The notes under the pieces: generated by a model
Databases searched by the model: none
Seen by the model: only the letters and a program-made list of their open reading frames with translations
What the model was told of the DNA's origin: nothing
Program-made: the position numbers and the translations under genes
In this document: positions 6,217-12,135 of the stretch, piece after piece
How the letters are laid out: every line of letters begins with the position of its first letter
Numbering within the stretch: the first letter of the stretch is position 1
Source of the DNA: Silvimonas sp. JCM 19000
Lineage (GTDB): Bacteria; Pseudomonadota; Gammaproteobacteria; Burkholderiales; Chitinibacteraceae
DNA: 12,135 nucleotides
Assembly: GCA_001313065.1 (NCBI GenBank)
Contig: BBFD01000113.1
Location: 1-12,135, forward strand
Direction: 5' to 3'

Positions 6217-7827
6217 TCAGGCCGGATTGGTCACCACTTGCTCGTCTGCGCGCTGCGGGGCCGACAGCGCCCACACACTATTGGATTGGCCATGCTGCAA
6301 ACGCAAGCGGGTCAGCTTGGCCAACCACAAGAAGCCGGCGCCCAGCACCACCCCGATGGCATCCACGCTAAACACTTGCCATTGCCCATGCCACGGCGTG
6401 ATCAGCATGTGATCGCCGGTTGCCAGACCGTTGGCCACGGGAATCAATAAGGTAACTACGCCCGCCACCCGCAACAGCATGATGGCAGCCAGCGCGGGCG
6501 GCCGCACAAAGGCAAAGATCACGGCCAGGGCAAAGCTGCCATAGGCGGCGATGCGTTCCCACTGCGGAATATCCAGTGCATGGGCGGCAAAGCCGCTTGC
6601 GTGGCGACAAAGGCGGCGGAAATACCGATGCAGGTGCCGATGCAGATGCCCACCGTGGCCTGCGCCATGCGATAGCTCGACGTAGTCTGGCGGCCCTGAC
6701 GACGTTTGCGGCGCGACTCCACCCACAGCAGATTGCCGGAATAGAACAGGAAGGCCCCGCCAAGACCGAGGATAAAGTACAGCCACTTGACCAGATACGC
6801 GCCATAGCTGCCGAAATGCAGCTGTACATGCCGGACATGGTGGCGTGGTTGGCGTCCCGCTCGCGCGCCACCTGGCGTCGGTGATGACGCCGTCGGCCAT
6901 GCGAATGCCGATATTGCCGTATGGCGCCAGCGAACGATCGCTATCACCCCGTACCGCCATTTCGGCATTGGCGTCGCCGTAATTCAGGATGGTGAGCGAG
7001 GTCGGTTCAAAGCCGGGGGCGCGGGCTTCGGCCTTCTTTAGCAATACATCGAGCGGCAACATCGGCGCGGCCTTGTTGGCAGGCTGTACTTCGCCGATCA
7101 CGTCGAGCGCCATATTGACCTTGGGCTCAAGTTTGCCGTCAAAGCCGAGCGTATTGAAGCCTGCCAGCAGCAGTGCATACAGGCAGAACACCGCCCCGGT
7201 AATCGCAAAAATCAGATGGAACGGCAGGCTGACCACGCCAATCAGGTTATGTGTGTCTTGCCACAATTTCTTGATGTTTTTTTGCCGGGGCGCAGCGCGA
7301 GCAAGTCTTTGGTCAAGCGCGGCAAATGAATGATCACCCCCGACACCAGAGCCAGCCCGTACAACACGCTGACCACGCCCATAAAATACAGGCCGCCGCT
7401 GCTGATGCCGAGCGAGTAATGCACCGCGTTCACAAAACTGGTCAGATCCGCGCGCTGGCCGCCTTCCGGGCTGTTCAGCGTGGCGAGCGAGGCGTTGGAC
7501 CAGGCTTTTTTTCTTCAGGTCGTACCACCAGGCCACGTAGGGGCCGCCGGTTTCGGCGGGCAGTTGCAGACTGATGCGCGACTTGATCTCGGGATGCACG
7601 GCAATAACGCGCTCGATCAAGCGCTCGCCATCTTGCGTGGTTTCCTGCACCGCCACGCGCGATGCCGGATCTTGCCAGGCGCGAATATCATCCTGAAACA
7701 CCGTGATGGCGCCAGCATAAAACGCAACGAACAAGGCAAAGCCAGCCAGCAAGCCGGTCCACGAATGCAGTGCGGTGTACAGACGCAGGGTCAGCCCACT
7801 CAGCGAAGAAATCTCAGACCAACGCAT
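6217..7827 (-). CDS. PepSY-family membrane protein, putative ferrisiderophore reductase, five apparent frameshifts
   Basis: Inner-membrane protein of about 537 aa when restored. Relatives such as FoxB and FpvG reduce ferric siderophores with heme bound by histidines in membrane helices; that role is inferred here. Visible are an N-terminal helix ALHSWTGLLAGFALFVAFYAG (His21), NAVHYSLGI (His136), LRPGKKNIKKLWQDTHNLIGVVSLPFHLIFAITG (His193), a periplasmic PepSY-like region, LHFGSYGAYLVKWLYFILGLGG (His338), SGNLLWVESRRKRR and several C-terminal helices. The four motif histidines are candidate heme ligands. Reading 5' to 3', there is one extra base in the T7 at 7506-7512, one missing in the T7 at 7277-7283, and single missing G at 6874-6875, 6821 and 6586-6587 (plus-strand coordinates). 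Its ATG lies inside the end of the upstream gene, so it is the third gene of a coupled set. Confidence 0.85.
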   Translation of the reverse strand: MRWSEISSLSGLTLRLYTALHSWTGLLAGFALFVAFYAGAITVFQDDIRAWQDPASRVAVQETTQDGERLIERVIAVHPEIKSRISLQLPAETGGPYVAWWYDLKKKSLVQRLARHAEQPGRRPARGSDQFCERGALLARHQQRRPVFYGRGQRVVRAGSGVGGDHSFAALDQRLARAAPRQKNIKKLWQDTHNLIGVVSLPFHLIFAITGAVFCLYALLLAGFNTLGFDGKLEPKVNMALDVIGEVQPANKAAPMLPLDVLLKKAEARAPGFEPTSLTILNYGDANAEMAVRGDSDRSLAPYGNIGIRMADGVITDARWRASGTPTTPPCPACTAAFRQLWRVSGQVAVLYPRSWRGLPVLFRQSAVGGVAPQTSSGPPDYVELSHGAGHGGHLHRHLHRYFRRLCRHASGFAAHALDIPQWERIAAYGSFALAVIFAFVRPPALAAIMLLRVAGVVTLLIPVANGLATGDHMLITPWHGQWQVFSVDAIGVVLGAGFLWLAKLTRLRLQHGQSNSVWALSAPQRADEQVVTNPA

Positions 7828-8077
7828 GGCGCGTGCTCCACAAAACCAGATAAAACACCACGTTCAAACCCGCCAGCCCCAGCCAGACCCCCGCCGTGCG
7901 CTGCCAGCGCGCGCAGCCGATCATGATGCCGATCCACAAGGGAAAGAAAAAAAATGCCACCGCAGGCACCAGCAAAGCCGGCCACGGGGCGGGCCACACG
8001 CGCATGATTGCGCTGACCAGGGCAATGCAGAAAGTCAGGCCCAGCGTCGCTCCCGCCGCCACACGTACCCACATCAT
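7814..8077 (-). CDS. Small inner-membrane protein, possibly DUF3649 family
   Basis: An intact 87-aa protein with three hydrophobic stretches (about residues 4-25, 32-52 and 64-81) and a WARWQRTAG-like charged/Trp linker (actual text GCARWQRTAGVW). It has no signal peptide motif and is predicted to sit in the inner membrane. Size, layout and position next to DUF3325 and PepSY genes fit the DUF3649 proteins found in siderophore-linked clusters, but I see no diagnostic motif, so the family name is tentative. Its ATG overlaps the DUF3325 stop in an ATGA arrangement (8077-8074), and its stop (7814-7816) overlaps the PepSY start by 14 bases, indicating tight translational coupling. One of only two undamaged genes in the window. 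It contains an A8 run (7947-7954, encoding FFFF) that reads in frame. Confidence 0.6.
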   Translation of the reverse strand: MMWVRVAAGATLGLTFCIALVSAIMRVWPAPWPALLVPAVAFFFFPLWIGIMIGCARWQRTAGVWLGLAGLNVVFYLVLWSTRHALV

Positions 8078-8339
8078 GATGCGACTCCCTTACGGCTGAA
8101 CAAGGCCAGTACGGGCAGCGACAAGATGCTGAGCATGGCGCTGGCCAACCAGCCGCACACACCGGCACCCAAGCCATCCAGCAATATCCACAACGCGGCT
8201 GCCGGCAGCAAAAAAACCCGGCGGCCAACCAGCGCTGACTGCGCGGCAAAGGCACGCTGCGCAAGCGTTGGTTGGGCGAAGTCATATAAAGCAGTGCCAT
8301 CCCTAGCCAGGTCAGGCCCAGTGCAAACAATTTGATCAT
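8074..8339 (-). CDS. DUF3325-like small membrane protein, one apparent frameshift
   Basis: Restored length is 88 aa: a helix MIKLFALGLTWLGMALLYM, a polar stretch SPNQRLRSVPLPRSQRWL, then two more helices (AAGFFLLPAAALWILLDGLGAG and SAMLSILSLPVLALFS). The helix-Arg-rich loop-helix layout and the neighbours fit DUF3325, found beside PepSY proteins in iron/siderophore clusters; function is unknown. The A7 run at 8210-8216 appears one base short (eight would give AGFFLLPAA); without that correction the reading frame runs on into a meaningless tail. It is the first gene of the minus-strand set, 59 bases from a Fur-box dyad, and its TGA overlaps the next ATG. Confidence 0.65.
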
Positions 8340-8398
8340 TCGGTCGACTGTTTGTTATTGGTCGGGCGGAACACCCGTTCTGAATGCCGCAGTTTATT

Positions 8399-8413
8399 TG
8401 ATAACCGTTATCA
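8399..8413. promoter_or_regulatory. Predicted Fur box between divergent genes
   Basis: TGATAAC-C-GTTATCA is a perfect 7-1-7 inverted repeat and agrees with the Fur consensus TGATAAT-N-ATTATCA at 12 of 14 arm positions. It lies 59 bases upstream of the DUF3325 start (minus strand) and 101 bases upstream of the dienelactone hydrolase start (plus strand). Fur with Fe(II) would repress. A weak plus-strand promoter, TTATCA (8408-8413) with 17 bases to TATGCT (8431-8436), would place its -35 inside the box. A site for Zur or another regulator is possible but matches less well. Confidence 0.7.
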
Positions 8414-8514
8414 TTTCCATCTCATTTTTTTATGCTCGCCACTGACATGGTCGGTGGCCGCCTGACACACTTTGCGCTACCCTGCAGCGCATCGTCAGCC
8501 AAGGAAGCCAGTCC

Positions 8515-9261
8515 ATGATTATTCAGAGTGCAAGCGTCGATCTGCAAACCCCAAGCGGTGTCATGCGCACCTATGTGCATCGCCCCAAAACCGACGGCAA
8601 AGTCCCCGCCATCCTGTTTTATTCCGAGATTTTTTTTCAGCAGACCGGCCCGATTGAGCGCGCCGCACGGTTTCTGGCCGGGCACGGTTACGCCGTGCTG
8701 GTGCCCGAGGTATTTCATGAACTGAATCCCATCGGCACGGTACTGGCATATGACGACGCGGGCCGCGACAAAGGCAACGCCGACAAGATGGCCAAAGATG
8801 TACAGGGCTATGACAGTGACAACCGCGCCATGATCGAATGGCTGGGCCAGCAAGACTGGTACGACGGCAAACTCGGCGCCATGGGTTTCTGCATCGGCGG
8901 CCATCTGGCCTTCCGCGCTGCGCTGCAGCCCGAAGTGCGCGCCACCGCCTGCTTCTATGCCACTGACCTGCACTCGCAAGTCATCCCCAATCAACCGGGC
9001 CAGCACAGCATGGAACGCCTGGCCGATATCGGTGGCGAACTGCTGATGCTGTGGGGCAAGCAAGATCCGCATATTCCGGCGGCGGGCCGCGCGCAGGTTT
9101 ACCAGCAACTGGTGGCGGGCGAGCGCAACTTTACCTGGCATGAAGTAAACGGCCAGCATGCTTTTATGCGTGACGAAGGTGATCGTTACGATGCGCAACT
9201 GGCCAGCATCGGCTACCAACTGGCATTTGATCTGTTTGACCGCAATCTGCGCATCGGCTGA
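8515..9261 (+). CDS. Dienelactone hydrolase family protein
   Basis: Intact 248-aa alpha/beta hydrolase. It has the dienelactone hydrolase nucleophile elbow GFCIGG (Cys126), a Glu in YSEIF (Glu38), the acid in GKQDPHIP (Asp184) and the base in NGQHAFMRDE (His215), the complete Cys-Asp-His arrangement of the family. True dienelactone hydrolases act in chlorocatechol breakdown, but most homologues have unknown substrates, and no catabolic neighbours are seen here, so only the family is assigned. Cytoplasmic; no signal peptide. The start is well supported by AAGGAAG at 8501-8507, seven bases before ATG. It lies between two Fur-like boxes and ends in a strong terminator, so it is probably transcribed alone. 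One of only two genes here without a frameshift. Confidence 0.92.
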   Translation: MIIQSASVDLQTPSGVMRTYVHRPKTDGKVPAILFYSEIFFQQTGPIERAARFLAGHGYAVLVPEVFHELNPIGTVLAYDDAGRDKGNADKMAKDVQGYDSDNRAMIEWLGQQDWYDGKLGAMGFCIGGHLAFRAALQPEVRATACFYATDLHSQVIPNQPGQHSMERLADIGGELLMLWGKQDPHIPAAGRAQVYQQLVAGERNFTWHEVNGQHAFMRDEGDRYDAQLASIGYQLAFDLFDRNLRIG

Positions 9262-9288
9262 TTGCGCTGCTGGATGACACGTTAAAGG

Positions 9289-9320
9289 CGGCCCGGACGA
9301 TGTTCCGGGCCGTTTTTTTT
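9289..9320 (+). terminator. Intrinsic terminator after the dienelactone hydrolase gene
   Basis: CGGCCCGGA (9289-9297) pairs perfectly with TCCGGGCCG (9304-9312) over a 6-base loop and is followed at once by eight T (9313-9320). It starts 27 bases after the hydrolase stop and separates that gene from the ZIP transporter. Confidence 0.93.
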
Positions 9321-9378
9321 ATTGAAATTATCAAAATATTCTGACCGATAGTCGGAATCTACTGCAGATGAGGCTAAA

Positions 9379-9408
9379 TACAATTTCTATTGTTGAGAAT
9401 GATTCGCA
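9379..9408 (+). promoter_or_regulatory. Predicted promoter -10 and Fur box upstream of the ZIP transporter
   Basis: TGAGAAT-G-ATTCGCA at 9394-9408 matches the Fur consensus TGATAAT-N-ATTATCA at 11 of 14 arm positions. A good -10 hexamer TACAAT lies at 9379-9384 without a clear -35, so transcription would start near 9391 and run into the box, a repressing position. The box is 39 bases upstream of the chosen ATG at 9448. The match is visible; iron control is inferred. Confidence 0.6.
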
Positions 9409-9447
9409 ATAATGCATGGACCCGGTTTTGTATACAGGCAGATTGCC

Positions 9448-10304
9448 ATGACCACGCTTATTCTCGACTTCGGCCAGCGACTGTCGCAGCCTCCACCCCC
9501 GTCTGCGCCGCCGGCACAGCTGTACGCGCTTGCCGCCTTGCTGCTGATGGTTGCCTTTTACGCGCTCACCGCCCACACCCTGCGCGCTGGCTGGATCGCC
9601 GGTGCCGGTGTGGCGCTGGCAACCAGCCTCGGCGCCATCCCTGTGGCTTTTGCCCGCAAATTACCCGCCTGGCTGGCGGATGGTTTGATGCTGGTGGGTA
9701 GCGGTCTGATGGCAACTGTGGCATTGGCATGGGTAATCCCCGCGGCTTATCTGGGCATGAGCAAGTTGTTAACCGCACCGCGCGAGGCCGCGTATGCCGT
9801 CGCTACCGTGGTGTTGCTTGGCGCCATGGTGTTCGGGCGCTGGCAAGCGAGTGCCGAGAAAATTGCTGCTGCCACCTCGGGCAATCGCGAGCAACTCGGC
9901 CTGTTGCTGTTTGCCCTTGCCATCACGTTGCATAACTTGCCCGAAGGTCTGGCCGCCGGTATTTCGCTGGCGGGCCACGGTGCAGGCCTCACCTTGGGCA
10001 TTGGCCTGCAGGATGTACCGGAAGGTTTTGCGGTCGCCACTGCCTCTGGCGCGCGGGCTTGAGTCCGAGCAAGGCCGCGCTCGGCGGCGTGATCAGCGGC
10101 TTGGTTGAATGGGTCGGCGCTTTACTGGGTGCCGCAGCGGTGTCGGTTGCGGTGAGTCTGTTGCCGGTACTGACCGCGCTGGCCGCGGGTGCCATGCTGT
10201 GGGTGATCGGCAAAGATGCCTGGCCACGTTTGCGCCAGGGTCGCTTGCGGGATGGGGTCTACCTGGTGTTGGGGATTGCGCTGGCGCTGGCGGTGCAAGG
10301 CTGA
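9448..10304 (+). CDS. ZIP family metal transporter, GufA/ZIP11 type, one apparent frameshift
   Basis: Inner-membrane divalent metal importer of about 285 aa when restored, rich in hydrophobic helices. The metal site is clear: TLHNLPEGLAAGISLAGHG (His162, Asn163, Glu166) in helix 4 and GIGLQDVPEGFAVA (Gln188, Asp189, Glu192) in helix 5, then SGLVEWVGALLG (Glu221). The LQ-x-x-PEG form is typical of the GufA branch. Substrate is usually zinc but may include iron or manganese; a Fur-like box upstream favours iron. One G is probably missing in the GGG at 10055-10057, restoring ATASGARGLSPSKAALGG. I prefer ATG 9448, with AGG about nine bases upstream. ATG 9412 would start three bases after the Fur box with no ribosome binding site. 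The stop is seven bases from the stop of the converging minus-strand gene. Confidence 0.9.
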
Positions 10305-10311
10305 GGCGCGC

Positions 10312-10652
10312 TCAAGCCGAAGTATGCAAGACCGAGCCGCGTTGATACGCGTCGTAGCCGGTCTGTTCACCGTCGGCCGAGACCACGGTCAAGGCCACCG
10401 TGGTATCCGGGTTTTTTTTCTTCACGCTGATCCAGCCGCCACTGCCCTGGTTAAGTAGCGCAATCGCCGCCTGTAGATTGCTGCCACGGCCGCCAGACGC
10501 ATCCGCCTGTGCCTGTTCCGTCGGCGTGGCGGGCGGCAGGCGTGACGTTGCTGGCGTGTCGGTCTTGCTGGAGGCGGCTGGTAAGCCAGCGCCTCGGCCT
10601 GAAGACTCGCCGGGGTGTAAGTGAGCGCCGGGCTGCTGGTGGCGTTTAACAT
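10312..10652 (-). CDS. Small protein of unknown function, one apparent frameshift
   Basis: Not recognised. Restored length is 113 aa: a start MLNATSSPALTYTPASLQ, a Pro/Thr/Ser/Ala-rich middle that is probably disordered, then a more ordered tail with SNLQAAIALLNQGSGGWISV, KKKNPDTTVALTVV and GYDAYQRGSV. No signal peptide or membrane helix. A base is probably missing at 10576-10577 (CC to CCC on the coding strand, restoring LAYQPASSKTDTP); the two halves lie in different frames, each with plausible composition. Without the correction the second half is joined to a long meaningless extension antisense to the PqiA gene. A GATAAT-like -10 lies at 10673-10678 on this strand; the Shine-Dalgarno is weak (CAGG, 14 bases from ATG). 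It converges on the ZIP gene with no terminator between. Confidence 0.6.
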
Positions 10653-10890
10653 GGCAGCAAAAAAAACCTGTAATTATCAAATATGGCTGTAAGCCTGACG
10701 GCGATTTTAATCGCGCCTGCTTCCACTTGCCAGCCCCCGTTGTTGTTTCAAACCGCCGCCTGGCGGCCACAACCGCCGCCGCAGTAACGCGGCGTATATC
10801 CGAGCTGCGCTTACAGCGTCCAGCTCCATATTCCCACCCGCCTGTCGCTATATTTATGTCATGCTGTCGCCCGAACTGAGCGCCAGAGCC
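10653..10890. other. Intergenic region between divergent genes
   Basis: No gene is supported in these 238 bases. They hold a palindrome GCCGCC-T-GGCGGC (10755-10767), a direct repeat AACCGCCGCC at 10751-10760 and 10771-10780, a small hairpin at 10701-10714 and a TATATT hexamer at 10849-10854 that could be the -10 for the first PqiA gene. No Fur-like box is seen. Confidence 0.4.
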
Positions 10891-11497
10891 ATGATCGATA
10901 GCCATTTGATTGCCTGCCACGAGTGTGACCTGTTGCTGCAGCCGCCCCAGCTTGCGCCAGGGGCAGTCGCGTGCTGTCCCCGCTGCGGCGCTACCCTCTA
11001 TCGTGAAATCAAACACGGGCATGAACGGGTGCTCGCTTTTGCACTGGCGGCGGTGGTGCTGTATCTGCTGGCCAACTGTTTTCCGATCATGTCGCTGGAA
11101 ATCTCCGGCACGCGGGTGTCGTGCACGCTGATCGGGGCGGCCCAGGCGCTGTGGAATCAGGCATTCAGACGCTCTCCATCCTGGTGATGCCACCAGCGTT
11201 ATCGTGCCCGGCCTGCAATTGCTGATCCTGCTCTATCTGTTAATCCCCTTGCAGCTACGACGCATGCCACCCTATGTGCCCGAGCTGTTGCGCACGCTAC
11301 AACTGCTGCGGCCGTGGAGCATGATCGAGGTATTCATGTTGGGCATCCTGGTGTCGCTGTCCAAGCTGGCGGCCATGGCGCAGGTTATCCCCGGCATTGC
11401 GCTGTGGTCGTTTGCCGTGCTGATGTTCATGATGACGGCGGTGTTTGCCGCCTTTGATGCGCGCCGGGTGTGGCGCATGTTGCCGGTGCTGCAATGA
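10891..11497 (+). CDS. PqiA family protein, first half-length copy, two apparent frameshifts
   Basis: Inner-membrane protein of about 202 aa, equal to one of the two repeated domains of E. coli PqiA or LetA, which work with MCE-domain partners (PqiB, LetB) in lipid transport across the envelope. It starts with a zinc ribbon, CHEC (Cys9, Cys12) and CPRC (Cys29, Cys32), followed by VLAFALAAVVLYLLANCFPIMSL, then PGLQLLILLYLLIPL, LRPWSMIEVFMLGILVSLSKL and ALWSFAVLMFMMTAVFAAFD. G appears to be missing at 11160-11161 (restoring NQGIQTLSILVM) and at 11189 (restoring VMATSVIVPGLQ). I choose ATG 10891 because MIDSHLIACHECD is the usual family beginning and a TATATT hexamer at 10849 leaves room for a leader; ATG 10861 is the longer option. 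Neither has a strong Shine-Dalgarno. Confidence 0.88.
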
Positions 11498-11506
11498 GGC
11501 TCTGTC

Positions 11507-12135
11507 ATGGATAAAACACCGCTTACCGCCAGCCGCGCCGGCCTGCTTAATTGCCATGCCTGCGGCCTGCTCAGCCGCCCCACCGCGCACGAAGCCAAGC
11601 GCTGTCCGCGTTGTGGCGCGCATCTGCATAGCCGCAAGCCGGATAGCATTACCCGCACCTGGGCGCTGCTGGCGGCGGCTTTTATTCTGTATATCCCGGC
11701 CAATTTGCTGCCGGTGATGCACACCTCGTCGATTCTGTACGCCGAAGACGACACCATCATGAGCGGCGTGATTTATCTGTGGACCTCCGGTTCCTGGCCG
11801 CTGGCCATTCTGGTGTTCTGTGCCAGCATTACCGTACCGCTGGCCAAGCTGATTGCGCTGACCACGCTCAACTGGTCGGTGCAGCGCAGCAGCCGCTGGA
11901 AACAGCAAGAGCGCGCCAGATTGTATCGACTGGTCGAACTGGTCGGACGCTGGTCCATGCTGGATATCTTTGTTGTGGCGTTGATGGTGGGCTGGTGCAT
12001 TTCCGCTCGCTGGCCACCATCACCGCCGGCCCTGGCGCGATCGCGTTCGGGGCGGTTGTGGTGATTACCATGTTTGCCGCCATGACCTTTGATCCACGTT
12101 TGATCTGGGACCCCGAGAATAATCAAGATGAATGA
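11507..12135 (+). CDS. PqiA family protein, second half-length copy, one apparent frameshift
   Basis: About 209 aa when restored, equal to the second domain of a fused PqiA. Zinc ribbon CHAC (Cys16, Cys19) and CPRC (Cys33, Cys36), then WALLAAAFILYIPANLLPVM, IYLWTSGSWPLAILVFCASITVPLAKLIAL, the charged link and GRWSMLDIFVVALMVGLVHF, ending with FDPRLIWDPENNQDE. A C is probably missing at 11992 (restoring MVGLVHFRSLATITAGPGAIAFG). GAGG at 11496-11499 overlaps the upstream stop and lies seven bases before the ATG, so the two halves are coupled. The stop is the last codon of the window. A pqiB-type MCE gene is expected next but cannot be seen. Confidence 0.9.

Noticed and set aside
7800..8073. Extension of the DUF3325-like protein to 179 aa.
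   Set aside because: After the A7 run at 8210-8216 the frame has Cys/His/Arg-rich nonsense and overlaps the intact membrane gene; correcting one base gives a normal 88-aa protein.
9412..9447. ATG 9412 as start of the ZIP transporter, adding 12 residues.
   Set aside because: It begins three bases after the Fur-like box with no ribosome binding site, and the added residues are not hydrophobic or family-like.
10653..11193. Minus-strand extension of the small orphan protein to about 293 aa.
   Set aside because: The upstream part is antisense to the first PqiA gene and has shadow-like composition. The true start at 10652 lies in another frame joined by a missing base.
1..12135. Mobile elements, CRISPR arrays, tRNA or rRNA genes, or a defence system.
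   Set aside because: No transposase, integrase, spaced repeat array, cloverleaf or rRNA-like stretch was found on either strand; all coding regions belong to ordinary chromosomal families.

Overview
The window reads as chromosomal DNA of a GC-rich Gram-negative bacterium, most likely a betaproteobacterium near the Neisseriales/Chitinibacteraceae. That placement is an inference from the trpE-trpG-trpD-trpC order, a betaproteobacterial-type MltA, a split PqiA and a PEP-CTERM protein; I could not test it. All genes look like ordinary chromosomal genes. I see no mobile element, phage gene, CRISPR array, rRNA or tRNA.

Layout. Positions 1-1014 (+): 3' part of mltA (lytic transglycosylase), then a hairpin. 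Positions 1204-5370 (+): a tryptophan operon, with a candidate 17-codon leader peptide containing four Trp codons, then trpE, a structured 141-base gap, trpG, trpD and trpC. Positions 5563-6148 (+): a secreted PEP-CTERM protein whose ribosome binding site lies in a hairpin, closed by a strong terminator. Positions 8339-6217 (-): a three-gene membrane module (DUF3325-like, small DUF3649-like, PepSY ferrisiderophore-reductase type) behind a near-consensus Fur box. Positions 8515-9261 (+): a dienelactone hydrolase family protein with an intrinsic terminator. Positions 9448-10304 (+): a GufA-type ZIP metal transporter behind a second Fur-like box. Positions 10652-10312 (-): a small orphan protein. 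Positions 10891-12135 (+): two tandem half-length PqiA genes, the second ending on the last base of the window.

The most interesting signal is upstream of trpE. A short ORF (MAFHSNEIWLEWRWRRW) carries Trp at codons 9, 12, 14 and 17. Its codons 4-7 can pair, with one bulged base, to the trpE Shine-Dalgarno region. A ribosome stalled at the first Trp codon would cover exactly the segment that otherwise masks the trpE start. No intrinsic terminator lies between the leader and trpE, so this looks like translational rather than transcriptional attenuation.

Almost every gene is broken by single-base indels. I count 22 in 12 genes (19 missing bases, 3 extra), nearly all in homopolymers, with intact family motifs on both sides. 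Only the dienelactone hydrolase and the small DUF3649-like gene are clean. This pattern is typical of uncorrected sequencing error, so the genes are annotated as full-length functional genes with the shifts noted, not as pseudogenes.
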